Positions 46,581-57,459 of a DNA stretch of 64,000 nt are shown piece by piece; position 1 is the stretch's first letter; every line of letters starts with the position of its first letter. A program made the position numbers and the translations under genes. Below the pieces are notes generated by a model. That model had not been told where the DNA came from and did not search any database. It saw nothing but the letters and a program-made list of their open reading frames with translations. Origin of the DNA: Paragonimus westermani (lineage: Eukaryota; Platyhelminthes; Trematoda; Plagiorchiida; Troglotrematidae); assembly GCA_008508345.1 (NCBI GenBank), contig QNGE01001335.1, positions 45,061-109,060 on the forward strand, read 5' to 3'.

Positions 46581-47537
46581 TTGAAGCAGGCTGATATCAT
46601 TAGTGCACATGTATTCGGGCATATCTGTCCAATAGGAACCCGCATCCCGCGGTTGTGCGGACTGTCAAAGGTGTATAAAGACAAAGTACCGCTTAGGCGG
46701 ATACTCAGCATGTGTAATTTGCCCTATCAGGCTGTTGCACAATGGCTTGTGGAGATCATGGTGCTGGTTGAGAGAGCAGTTAATAAATACAGTTTGAGAG
46801 ACTTGTTTGAATTCTTGGATTCTACCGCTAACTTCAATGTGTCGAACAAGAAAAAGCTATCTTCATATGTTTCGTCTGTATTTACCAATTTACCCTTGGT
46901 CGAAACAATTCGATTTTTGTGTGATTATATCGGAAGCCGCCGGATTAACGTCGGCCTACTTGTGACTGAGCTGAAGAGGTTACTAATGTTCTGTACTGGC
47001 AACATTCAGCTTCAATACAATGGTGAACTTTATCGCCAGATTGATGGTGTAGCTATGGGCTCACCGTTAGGCCTGTTATTGACAGACAATTTTGTGAGCA
47101 TGCTCGAGAATAACCAGCTGGACGAAACTATTAGAACCAGTTATTATCGACGATATGTAGATGATGTTTTTTGCTTAGTGGACAAAACAGAAGATTTACA
47201 GAAGCTTTGGACCATTTTTAACAAGGCGCATAAAAACATCGTATTCACCTTGGAACAAGAAACTGATGACCGCATGCCATTTCTGGACGTAGCACTAACG
47301 CGCAAATCAGATGGATTGTTACAGCGAGGTGCGTATAGAGCGAAAACTTGGAGCGGGCAATATCTGCACTTCCACAGCTATGTACCGATTGGCCTGAAAC
47401 GGGACCTTGTACACTGTTTGAAAAATAGGGCAAACAGAATCTGTACGGAAGATACGATAGAATGGGAGCCAAGCATGATACCGAGTGTTCTTTCTAGTAA
47501 TGCCTATCCTGAGGAATTCATTATCAGACACATGTGA
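46581..47537 (+). pseudogene. PLE reverse transcriptase frame (318 codons)
   Basis: Open from just after an in-frame TGA to TGA at 47535. The catalytic Asp pair is intact in YVDDVF, and MGSPLG is intact. A large part of the fingers, palm and thumb is present. Length falls short of a full PLE protein because the N-terminal domain and endonuclease are outside this frame. Still translatable as a fragment, but the element as a whole is interrupted. Confidence 0.85.
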
Positions 47538-47560
47538 GAGACATTAATGCTAGCCCCAAT

Positions 47561-48036
47561 AACACACAATTGATAAGAAAAAAATCTGCACAACTTTACC
47601 GTTCAAAGGTGATGCAACAATCGACCTGATAACGTGCCAAATAACTAGTGCGATTGGCAGCACATGCTGTGCTGCAAATCCTGTCGTAACGTTCAGCTCA
47701 AAGTGGATGGTGCCACTCAATCTGAAAGATAATATGCCTAAGGATGATGCTTCATTTTTGGTCGATTCATTTGACTGTTCCTGTTGTTCAACATATATTG
47801 GTCGCATAACTAGACGTTTATCGGAAAGAATTCGTGAACACTATCTGGCGTGGCTTCGCTTCGGAATAACAAAGAACATTAACTCATCCATTCTGGCCTA
47901 CCTAATTGACTGTGACCAAAACACAGACCCGGATAGGGCGTTTCACATCGTTCACTGTGCCTCCGCCACCGCGTCACGAAAGATCAATTGGCGCATCCTG
48001 CTTATGAGGGAGGCGGTCGCAATCCGATTAGGTTAA
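47561..48036 (+). pseudogene. PLE GIY-YIG endonuclease frame
   Basis: Starts after a TAA and reads ICTTLPFKGDATIDLIT (the FKGD block that precedes the endonuclease in PLEs). The cysteine region follows (DCSCCSTYIGRITRRLSERI), then REHYLAWL and the closing FHIVHCASATASRKINWRIL with LLMREAVAIRLG at the end. TYIG and the Arg-rich helix of the GIY-YIG fold are kept. Confidence 0.85.
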
Positions 48037-48904
48037 CCGGATCTGTGTGTTCAAAAACAGTTCGTTCACATCTTGCGATTATCTTGGCCAAACACGTACA
48101 CTCAGGTCACGAGGCAGTTTGATCCCGCCTTCCTAACTCACCCCAGTTAAAACCAACATCCCAAAACCGACCTCCCTTATGAGCATAACCACAACGAAGT
48201 CGTGTTTGTGTTTTAACCAATCGCCTTATCTCATGCCATTTTTGAAAAAGAAATCCCTTCATTGTCACTCGATTGGATGTATAATTGCACTAGCCTAAGA
48301 TAAGGATATATCGGAAACGGTTCTGTTCACCAAAATCGAAATTGTTTTTACGCGATTTCTACAGGGATTTCCAGTTATTAGTCATGTTCATCAAGCGAAC
48401 GAACTGTCTCCAATTCCACATTAAGATTTCGCTATTTGTTAATGGGTGCTCAAGCTATCACGGCTAAGTGTTCCACTAACAGTTGCTTGAGTGAGTGAAT
48501 GTTCAGAATAAATATTTATGCTCATTTGATGTACAGTCCCTGTTTACAAACGTTCTGTTGGTCGCATGTATTGAATTCCTGCATTCTTATATGAGGGAGC
48601 ACTGTTTAAAAGTTGCAATGCCTGAAAGCTAGTTGGTACAACCACTTCTGCTGTGTGCCAAAATAATCAGTTTCGTTTTCCATGATTCAGCTCACAGAAA
48701 ATTGATGGATTAGCGTTGAGTAGCTCGCTCTGTCCTACCCTGAGAGACATTTTCGTAGCAAAGCCTGGGAAACAAGTAATCAAACAATTATCTTCCGTTC
48801 AGTTGTAAAAACGATAAAACAACCACATTTTGCACATAAAAGAAACCAATCATAAACAGCTTAGTGGATCAGACAAATTTTGCGCACCTAAGCGAACTTT
48901 TCAG
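48037..48904. other. Stretch between two PLE copies
   Basis: May include the 3' tail of the previous PLE and the lost 5' part of the next one; nothing is readable. Confidence 0.35.
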
Positions 48905-49690
48905 TATGGAAGACGAAAATCAAAACAGTTAACCATTTCTTGATATATACATCAGCAGAAACGCAAACGGCTCAATTGAGCGAAGCGTCAATCGCAAGAG
49001 CACGTGGACAGGTGACTACCTGCACCTTGAAACATTTGTAACATGACCCTAAAACAACGCTCGGTGTGTGTGAGGATAGACGGTCCACCATACTACTCAC
49101 ACCACTATTCAGTAGCCGCGTGGATCGAAATGATCGCGGGATAAATACGGGAGACATATGGGAAGGATCGTTGGGAGGCAGAATGACAGTTAATGGCTGT
49201 CGCCACATGACGGAACTGAGACATGGTGTCCAAAGCGACTGGAGCATCCTCAGAAGAGTGTGGTGTGCAAATGAGTGTTTTTGTTCTTAGTCCCGTTGAG
49301 AGGCTTAAGTAGTGTACTGGTTGCTCCAATAAAACAACCTTTGTATCGTCCGCCTTCTGGATTCACAACAGTTGTTTGAGCGGGTCTGACATATTTCCAC
49401 TGACGATAGTGTATAAGATGAGACAACCCTATTAGGGATCACCCTACAGTCTAATAACTGTCACCAACCGTTTATTGTATGATTCCAGGAACCCCTTGAT
49501 TTAGGAAATCTAACCGATACACTGTCTAATAGGCCGGTATTTCTTCACATTCCTTCTAAGGGCAATGATGTAAGCCGAATAATCCACTGTCGTCTAATTA
49601 GTTTTATTATCAGAGCACGCAGTACGGTCTTCCCAGTGATTCTGCCCCAAAACTGTCAGATTTCAACGCCCATTGTGAAACAACGGGTAC
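48905..49690 (+). mobile_element. Penelope-like element fragment split by an LTR
   Basis: Before the LTR: FLDIYISRNANGSIERSVN, RKSTWTGDYLHLETFV. After it: LFERV*HISTDDSV*DE, TLLGITLQSNNCHQPFI and RPVFLHIPSKGNDVSRIIHC with ARSTVFPVI. These are consecutive PLE segments (compare the 46.3 kb copy), so the LTR inserted into an existing PLE. The endonuclease does not follow. Confidence 0.78.
49067..49380 (+). repeat. Solo LTR of family beta, copy B, nested in a PLE
   Basis: Starts TGTGTGAGGATAGACGG and ends ATTCACAACA, with CCAATAAAAC near the end and the shared block CTCACACCACTATTCAGTAG. The start is uncertain by two bases because of a TG run. Flanks GGTG/GTTG allow an imperfect 4-bp target duplication. 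Confidence 0.7.
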
Positions 49691-49936
49691 CCGAGTGAAC
49701 CAAATTCAGTCTTGTCTATGCATATCGATGTAGATGCGGGGCATCAAATATAAGCACCAGCTATGAGCCAGGCTCATTGGAGCCATCCCGGAATGGGGCA
49801 AAAACAAGTCACACAAACACATGACATCACAACAGGGCATAGAAACAAGAAGCCTTCACCAACCGTCGCACGTCATATTCTAACGATGCAACATCAATGC
49901 GATCCTACAACGGCATTCCGCACTACGCACTAAACG

Positions 49937-50600
49937 TCACACAGGCGAACACTATGCTATGCTGAAACTGTTGCCATCCGAAGGTTCAACCCCGTGTTAT
50001 ATTCAAGTTGACCATCACTCACATTTGATCGCAGCGTTCGCATTCACATAGACTTTCCAGCCAGCCTCTTTCGAAAAGAAGCACTAGACTCGAGTTTCGC
50101 TCTCATTAGAGCTCGTCAGTAGTGCATATCCTTGCCACGGCCGGGATTTGAACTCCGGACATTCCAATCATGAGGCAACCGTGTTAACCACTGCGCCATT
50201 GACCTCACATTAGGCACGACCGAATTATCAAATCTGAACGCTCAACCACTCCCGCTTGTTAACACGGTTGCCTCACGATTGGAATGGCCGGAGTTCAAAT
50301 CCCGGCCGTGGCAAGGATATGCACTACTGACGAGCTCTAATAAGAGCGAAACTCGAATCTAGTGCTTCTTTTCGAAAGAGGCCGGCTGGAAAGTCTATCT
50401 GAATGCGAAGGCTGCGATCAAATATGAGTGATGGTCAACTTGAAAATCAACCAAATTCCCGATTACTCATCAGTAACCCGTGTTATATGTTCACAAGCAA
50501 CTGTTTGTATGGTTCTCGTTACCATGGTAATGCTAATGATTTTGAACCGCAGACATTTGGCTTTCTCTAGTAATCTGTTCGCTTACTAATACTGATATGT
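49937..50600 (-). repeat. Repeat R1, second copy, interrupted
   Basis: The reverse complement matches 42366-42552 on both sides of a 474-bp insert. The left part (49937-50002) is the GTTGAACC...GTTCGCCTGTG side; the right part (50477-50600) is the ATCAGTATTAG...ATTACCATGGTAAC side. Confidence 0.85.
50003..50476. mobile_element. Fold-back insertion: two tRNA-derived SINEs head to head with 12-bp target duplication
   Basis: The insert has arms 50003-50188 and 50258-50443, each 186 bp and about 95 percent complementary, starting TCAAGTTGACCATCACTC and ending with its complement. It has a 69-bp centre and a 33-bp one-sided tail. CCCGTGTTATAT lies at 49991-50002 and again at 50477-50488, flanking the insert. 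Each arm is a SINE body with a tRNA-like head. The left, minus-strand unit has both Pol III boxes (A box TGGCGCAGTGG, B box GAGTTCAAATCC); the right unit is cut at GTTAACACGG, just inside the A box. Insertion by LINE machinery is the usual route for SINEs and fits the 12-bp duplication. Confidence 0.85.
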
Positions 50601-52100
50601 AAATGTTCTGTTGGTACGCACTAGTAAAGATGCAGCCAAGCTTGCCCGTACATAAGTCGTGCAATATCAGACTACTACCTTCCTTATTGGAATTCTTGAC
50701 AAGAAAAGAATGTTTCAAGGATTCATAGTCAGTGACTACCTGAGTGAAACTGATTGTAATTTCATCACGGTTATAATATTTAGCAGAGTTAATGGCTAAC
50801 AATATAAGATTTAGTAGATAGTATTCTTTTCAGGTTAATTTTTAGAAATCTACACGTCCACATGAAGAAGACGTAATGAATCACAGACATTAAACAGACT
50901 TGCCCACTTTTACCGCATTCTTCTATAATTAGAGTGCTGAACAAACTGCTCAATGATTTTCATAGATCGGCCATTTCCGTAGTGATAAAAATAGCAGTAG
51001 TAGTCAGCCCATTTTGGTTTCTCGTATTCGTTATCTATAGTACCCGATAGTTACGCACTGATATATTCGTGTGCGACAAGTTAAACAGTTTTAGCGGACC
51101 ACTGTACAGATAGATTCGTTTCTGCGTGACAGCTACAACTCGGTCATATCTTCCCTTTACTGGATTTCAAATATTTTTTGTTCACTGGGCTGCTTGCAGC
51201 AAACGTTTGAGAAGGAATCAAAATGTGATAGACTTTCATCTACTTACATAAATTTGTGAACAACGCCGGCTGGTGAGTTCTGATCAACATGGCTTCGCTA
51301 AAGGCCAATAGCATCGGAATCTGATGGGGTAGCAATATTTTGAAGAAGCCAAGTGGGCTCACTTGGTGACCTGTTATCACGAGGTGTCTGGCAATCGATG
51401 ATGCGGGATTTCGAGCAATGGGTTCATCGATTTGAGTGTTGTGTCTCCAGTTGTTTCAACCATTTCGGGACGTGTTCTGGTAGGTTGTTTTTTGGTTTCA
51501 TGTCAATCTCAGTCTTGTCACAGAGATTTTCCAATAATCTATTCAATTAACCGTACGATTTTTGGCATAGACTGAGTATGACAAAATACAGTGTCCCCGC
51601 CCCCCAGAAGGACCGCTATGGAGACCGAAGCCTTACTGCGAGAAACTCTGTTCTCTGTCATTCGGTTGAATTGCAGACTATATATCAGCTAGGGATTGTG
51701 AAAATCACATGATCTCAGATAACATTACCACGTTTCCACTAGCGTCTTGCTTAGCGACAGTGTACGGTCTGAGTTGTTCTCCGCTTCAAGAGAGACCACC
51801 TGAAGCAGACCACTTTTCTTGTCTTTGTATCGGTAAACAGGAAGTATTATACGGCAAGATGCCAATTTGAGTCTGTTCTGTTCAATCCGGAGAATGCAAA
51901 ACTCCCACAGGTTGTATAACTTGGACTTAAGAGCGTGTAGCACCGTTGTGACAGTCTTCGCTACTATCTCCACCTGTGTATTTGATTCACTCATCAATTT
52001 TATGCTTGTCGCTGTAGAGATTAAACTGAAAAAGTCTCGTGATGAAGGTCTTTCTTCGATGTTTCAAATACTGTGTTCTCAATAAAGTTTTGTTGTTAAA
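50601..52100. other. Upstream flank of the four-TM gene
   Basis: Nothing firmly recognised. A plus-strand frame ending at 52085 has a hydrophobic stretch (TVVTVFATISTCVFDSLINF) and ends at an AATAAA at 52080-52085. It could be the last exon of another small membrane protein but has no partner exon. Confidence 0.35.
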
Positions 52101-52168
52101 ATGTCTAAATTTCAACTAAGTGATCTCACAATAGATTTAACCACTCCGGATGAAGTCAGCTGCGGTCG
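52101..52168 (+). CDS. Four-TM protein exon 1 (N-terminal tail)
   Basis: ATG after TTTTGTTGTTAAA; 22 codons plus two bases, then the donor GTGTAAGG. A donor two bases later (GTAAGG) would also splice in phase, but only to the acceptor at 52412, which would drop TM1. The 155-bp intron ends ACACTTAG. Confidence 0.5.
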
Positions 52169-55100
52169 GTGTAAGGTAGAGTTCAATCTTCTGCACACCT
52201 GTAAACTAGTCATTGTGTTTGTGGTCAGACAAAGTTTTCTACAATGAATACCACCTGATCCACTGAAATTCTTGTAATAAACGCATATCTACGTTAAATT
52301 TTAACCCGTAAAATGACACTTAGACTGGAGTTTCTGAAAACTGACATTTCATGCCTGCTGTATATTACTCATGCGTACCTTATCGTTCTGGAACAATTCT
52401 TCCTGATTTCAGTATCCAACAAAACGAGTAAAGAGAAAACCTCGATTACTTTCGGTTTCATCGCTGCTTTCCTATTTGCCGCCGCTGTGATTATCAACAT
52501 ACTCCTGGTTTTTGTTTTCCGTAATCGTCAACGATTGTGGACCATTATTGAAATCACAATTGTTTTGTGTGGCAGTAAGTTTCACTGTGCGTAATTTTCA
52601 CGGTGTTTGGAATTTATTCACTCGGTGAACTGAAATAATTCTGGGTGAGTGCTTAGCAAATTTCATCGAGCGATCCCTGTATAATTGTTCCTCGGTAAGT
52701 GCTCCAGGGAGATGACGACACATTCACGATAAAATGTCTAGGAACACTGTTATGGGCACCAACGCTAAGGTAGAAAACACAAGCGAGAGTGGTGTGAGAT
52801 TAAAATTACAATGCCACGCAGAGTCACTCAGGTACAGAACGGCTGCTATGAACGGCATTAAACTTTTCCGAGAAGATATTACTTGTGAGCAAAAGGTTGG
52901 TAAGAAATATATTTGTCAGACCTCAAGAAACAGTACAAAAGATTACTAACAAGAAATCTGTTGAAGTACTCAGCTTTTCGTTAACTACAGGAGCGTCGGT
53001 CTTTCGAATACCTTTAGACCTGCGTAAGCTAATGCGTGTCATCTGTCAACGTAACCGTTACCAGCCGGAACACCCATTTGGAATGTAGGCATGAACTATA
53101 ACAGCACTTGTATTCATATGAAAGCTTGCTTTCCCTCTCAGTCTTCCCACTAGGTTTTATTTAATCGTTGACTACATGTGTATGGAATCACAACAATTGG
53201 AAACTGAGGCAAATACATTGGTCTTTTGATACCTTTAGGTGAAATACCGTAGGTTGGTGAGTTCAGTGTACATTATGTTGGTCTTTCTTGAGAGTACCTG
53301 CCAAAACGTCAGTGAACGAGATGCTTCTCACGGTTTGCCACTCAGATATTCAACCACTTCCCACAGAATGACCGCGGGCTATCAAAGAGACAAAAAGCTT
53401 GCCATCAAACGCAGCATATTGTCCCCGAAAGAGACAAACAACATTGTATACTCATCTTAGTGTTTCTCAACCTTATATTTTCACTGTCTCCCTCATGCGA
53501 TTTCAAACTCTCAAATGACAGCTCGCTTTGGTTGAAGAAGCTAAAGGCAACTGCTTAACACTAGGTGATTATTATTTTAAATTAAAGTACCATTTAAATG
53601 ATTTGCAGCTTGTTTCCACTCTGTTACTGTGGACGGCTGAATTCGCCTCAGAATGCCATTATGCTCTGGCTACGACCGAAAGCACCAGAAACGTTGATTG
53701 TAGTAATGCTTCTTGATGTTCACCTTCAAATTGAAATTTTCCACTACCGGTTTCGTCCTTGTTTGGACTCAGTAGGAGGGTTAATCTGTATGAGGGATTG
53801 AACCGGCTACCCTTCGTTTTATTAGGCAATGCTTTTATCCGCTCGGTACAGTCTGTTTGGTATACCGTGAAACACACCACACGTGGTTGCCCAAGGTGCG
53901 ACAATTATGAAAATTGGCCTTGCGTGTCATACACATACCAAGAAAGCTGTCTAACTACAGATGAACTTTACTGACTCAGGCGAATCGTTGTAACGTACAT
54001 TCATAGAGCGCTATTTTTTTGCTTAAACTGAGATATGTGCAATATTCGGATTGTGTGGGCCAAATAAAGGACGGTTTGCTTACAAACTTGCCTTGCTCCA
54101 CAAGGACGTTTCAGAATGCGGCAGGAAGATTGTTGATATCAGCCTGACAACCTGTGATGACAGCTTACCATTTGTAGGGACGAACGAGAGCTCAACATGT
54201 GTGGAATGGGGGCAAGGAGTACAAACAATAGAACTACAATCAGAATATGAAGTGGACTGCATTTGCATCAACAATAATGAGGTTTGCCGCTCCAATATTG
54301 AATCATAGCATCACAGACATCATGACAGTCACGCGTGCACTTCTAATGACATAGTGTGCCATTATTTTTTAAACGGGCAGAAGTCGTTGAACAGTTACGT
54401 TTCCAAACTGTGAAGTAAGGCTAAGCAATAGATAAGATATCCATTCTTAACATAATTTCGACATAGACTGTTATATGCTGCTCACGTGAAGACAGCAGGT
54501 GAAAGAACTGGCTATTACGATACCAAACTTTTATCGATTATGGCAGCTTTATTACGTTTAATACGGACTCGCATTGTTTTTGTACCCATTGCCTACGAAG
54601 AGGATTTGGAGTCACCTAAGACGTGATATAGTGGGGTAACATAGTTTCATTGATCGGTAATCGATAAATGTTTACCATGCATGGGATCCGCGCTGATTGG
54701 ACACATTGGGCAAGGTGGTTGAATAGCAAAGGGTACTGTTAAGGTTTACACATGAATTCCTAGTGTGTACTTTCTGCGAATGTTCCCTACTCCCAACCGA
54801 TCATAAACTGTCTTTTCTAACCCCTTTGGAGTCCCAGCTCACTATGTGGTGACTGTACCCCAAGAATAGCAACATATCATTTATTATATCATGTACCCTT
54901 TGTCAAATACCCAACTCATTTGTTTCAGGTAGCTGCTGGTAATCCAGTGACTCGTTGAACAAAATTAAGTGGTGAGTTAGGATTTCTAGGTCGTGTTCAA
55001 CTTCTGATCCCAGATGGTTTATCCCACGCGGCCCCTACCTAAACAAAAAATTAATAAGGCGTCCAGCCGGTTTCACTAGTTTGAGTGTTACCATTGTTTA

Positions 55101-56308
55101 ACTGACCCATCGGTGAAGTAGGGGCACTGGTTGAAGTGCAATGCCAAAAGTCTTGCAAATCCGTTGTTTGTTTGTGAGACGTAAACAACTTGATTTCGAC
55201 TGTTCTACTTTAGACGGTTTTGTGACTGTTTACCGGGTCTGCATTGGAGTTGATTTATCATAGGTGACGTGTAAGTGTTGGGAGACGTAAGACAAATCCG
55301 ACAAGCCGGTTTATTGTTTTGTAATAACATTTTCTCCATCTAATCACATACGTTTTTCAGTGATGGCGTTAGTACAGAAGAGATGAACAGTAGTAGTGTT
55401 GTGTCCGCAAAAGACGCTTAGCTAACAAGTTGGTTTATTGCGCAAACGTCCGTAAAGGTCATGTCAAAAACTAAACCACAAACGTGTACACTCATTTGCA
55501 CGACGGACATGCACTCACATACATTGGGTGACAGTACGTGGTCATTCGACTCGGTGAAAGTTCTCACACATCATGTACACACTGTTTCGGTAGTCTCTTC
55601 TTGTCCGTCATGTTCGGGGCTTGTCCCTTTGCTCCTGAATGTCCCCTGTGGGTAATACACTACTTGTGAGTAGTATACTACTCACAACGAAACTGCCTGT
55701 TATACAACAGTAGCAGAAAGTAAAATTCGAGACCACACAAACACAGACAATGTACTTTGCTGCTTATGACTGCGACGTCACATTGACGACCATGTCGGTT
55801 TGTTATCAGAGAATTGGACGCGGTCTGACCGAATAAACTTCCTGGATATGACCAATGTTACTGATATCACAGTCTGACATTCGTCATGCTGTATACATGT
55901 CCCCACTAACAGAGATATACGAAGCATTGTTTAAGTGCAAAAGTAGGCACAACAAAACGTGATAGCCTGTTGTAATAGATAGGACGAACTGAAACCTGGA
56001 ATGCACCTTTTATTGACAAAGGATAAAAGCAGAAAATGGCATTCCAACCCATACTACTATGACTACCATGATCATAATGTGCTCTTGTTAACCACACATT
56101 GCGTATAAAGCTACACAGGAGGCACACGTTTCAGAGTTAACCAATATTTGCTCACCCTCTTCCTTTTCTCTCAGTCGTATCCTTCATTGTCAGTTGCTCT
56201 ACCTGTTGGGTTCTCGTGGATCCACCCTACTACTGTTGGCTCTTGGCTGGGATGTGTGTGGCGGTAGAGTCAGCCTTGTTCTCTATACTTATGTTTCTGA
56301 TCAACTAA
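52101..56308 (+). CDS. Small four-transmembrane protein, MARVEL/MAL/CMTM-like, three exons
   Basis: Joining 52101-52168, 52324-52574 and 56175-56308 gives 453 nt, a 150-aa protein ending TAA; phases agree at both joins. The layout is a short hydrophilic N-terminus (MSKFQLSDLTIDLTTPDEVS), TM1 about 31-52, a loop with a possible N-glycosylation site NKT at 55-57, TM2 about 64-88, a basic cytosolic loop RNRQRLW, TM3 about 97-115, a loop with DPPYYCW, and TM4 about 128-149. Length and topology match MARVEL-domain proteins such as MAL (153 aa) and CMTMs, which sit in membranes and act in vesicle traffic and membrane apposition. No diagnostic signature can be confirmed by eye, so the family is an inference from topology. 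The last intron (3.6 kb) holds a SINE and a solo LTR; its length mirrors the inflated 3' introns of the UBL7-like gene. Confidence 0.6.
52324..52574 (+). CDS. Four-TM protein exon 2 (TM1 and TM2)
   Basis: Reads LEFLKTDISCLLYITHAYLI, then SNKTSKEK, then TM2 ITFGFIAAFLFAAAVIINIL and RNRQRLWTIIE. It ends one base into a codon before a perfect GTAAGT at 52575. The acceptor TTTCAG at 52407-52412 inside the exon is stronger than the one chosen; using it would shorten the protein to three TM segments. Confidence 0.55.
53690..53880 (-). repeat. tRNA-derived SINE in the last intron of the four-TM gene
   Basis: On the minus strand a tRNA-like head has an A box TACCGAGCGGA (53849-53839) and a perfect B box GGTTCAATCC (53804-53795). 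The spacing is right for Pol III promoters and an unrelated tail follows. No cloverleaf with paired acceptor arms can be drawn with confidence, so it is a SINE or tRNA pseudogene and not a working tRNA. The head differs from the SINE at 50 kb. Confidence 0.6.
55397..55709 (-). repeat. Solo LTR of family alpha with 4-bp target duplication
   Basis: The reverse complement of the LTR at 27964-28274 along its full length, 313 bp, TGTTGT...ACAACA ends, AATAAA near the end of the minus-strand sense. GTAG flanks both sides (55393-55396 and 55710-55713). It contains a perfect 24-bp palindrome at 55664-55687 (half-site TTGTGAGTAGTA). Internal sequence was lost by LTR-LTR recombination. Confidence 0.85.
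56175..56308 (+). CDS. Four-TM protein exon 3 (end of TM3, TM4, stop)
   Basis: A textbook acceptor (CCTCTTCCTTTTCTCTCAG) ends at 56174. Two bases complete an Ile codon, then VSFIVSCSTCWVLVDPPYYC and WLLAGMCVAVESALFSILMF with LIN at the end, TAA at 56306. The hydrophobic pattern continues TM3 from exon 2 without a break. Confidence 0.55.
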
Positions 56309-57334
56309 ACCTGTCAATAATCAACCTTTATTTCTGACGTTAATTTTTATTTCAAACAGTTTGTCCTTGCGTTCAAATCAATATTTGTCTGGGTTGCGAA
56401 CTTTCCATTTACGAACACTAAACTGCTAGCTCAACTGTCTATGCACGATGAGGTTAGCATAACGCGTGCAGGTTTGTTGACGCGTTGAAGCAGCATGAAT
56501 GAAGCGACTGTCAAGATGAGGTAATTGTTTAATTAAATATAAGAATACACTTAAAAGAAAAATAAGTGCAAAACACAAGATTTTATGCATACTGTTAGGA
56601 AAGGACATCAAAATAACCTAACCAGGTCATCCGTGATGGCTGACGAAATCGTTCATTAACCAAACACTAGCGTGTAGAGTTTTCCACTTGAACCAACCAG
56701 GATGAGACGTGAAGGTGGGCGTGAGTACCGTGCTAACCCGATGAACCAATCAGAGTGCAACGGCTATGGAACTGACCATACTAGGCCACCTAACGACGAA
56801 GTGGCATGAACCACTGGACATTGGATCAACATGTAGTTGGCTATATTTGGCGACTAACTGATGATATATATTTACATGCATTTCATTCATCCGTTGAACT
56901 GGTAATCGGCATTACAGCGTGTTTTCTACGCAGTCGTGTTCTTACTGACTCCGCGTTAGTGGACTGGGTGAAGCCGTACAGCAAGGGTCCGAGCATAGCA
57001 TCCAAGCCAAGATGAGACGTTTTAACAAGACAAAGGCGTGTTACTTCACATATGAAGTCGCGATTTGATATATGCGCTACATACTGACTGTTATCGGTAA
57101 AGTATGGTGTACGTATGAGTGAATCTGTCTGTTGTTGTGTTAAAACAAGAAGCAACTAATTCGGTTTGCCCAATAAACAACAATTGTGGCGCTCGTGTTT
57201 TTAGTTCAGCATAGCAATACAGAGTCGTTCTGATGACAGTCTGATGCTAGACAATCTCACGTAAACAAACCGTTCCGCATTTGAATGAGGCATGATAAGA
57301 GAGTGACATTGGCCGAATGGAACAGAGTGTGGAA
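56309..57334. other. Downstream flank of the four-TM gene
   Basis: Probably 3'UTR and intergenic DNA; AATAAT occurs at 56317-56322 but no AATAAA is close by. Nothing else recognised. Confidence 0.35.
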
Positions 57335-57392
57335 GCAAATAAATAGACAAATAAAATAAATAAACATGAATAAATAAACAAACAAGCACAAA
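57335..57392 (+). repeat. A-rich simple repeat (AAAT/AAAC units)
   Basis: Imperfect runs of AAATAAATAGACAAATAAA and AATAAATAAACAAACAAGC. Low-complexity sequence; it could be an old retroposon A tail. Confidence 0.8.
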
Positions 57393-57459
57393 CATGACGT
57401 GGAAATCACTCCCAATCGATCGCAGCTGTGGCATTCTTGCACACTTTTCAGTAGGACTG

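Larger units (their letters stand above)
46330..48036 (+). mobile_element. Penelope-like element, best preserved copy
   Basis: Holds the whole PLE order. The N-terminal domain has SGPDKGAGIHLLNMGDYI, then a stop, then KMMSILSDKTKFQKENSEID. RT has RIPRLCGLSKVYKDKVPLR, IDGVAMGSPLGLLLTDN, RRYVDDVFCLVD and MPFLDVALTRKSDG. The tail has AKTWSGQYLHFHSYVPIG, followed by the GIY-YIG endonuclease. The N-terminal part carries two in-frame stops; RT and endonuclease are two long open frames separated by a stop and a shift. It lies about 130 bp after the CsRn1-like 3' LTR and in the same orientation. Confidence 0.9.

Noticed and set aside
50131..50200. A tRNA gene on the minus strand with good A and B boxes
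   Set aside because: The tRNA-like head is joined to a SINE body repeated in the other arm, and no acceptor stem pairs across it. It is a SINE head.
53795..53849. A tRNA gene with a perfect B box
   Set aside because: No convincing cloverleaf and an unrelated tail downstream; listed as a SINE.
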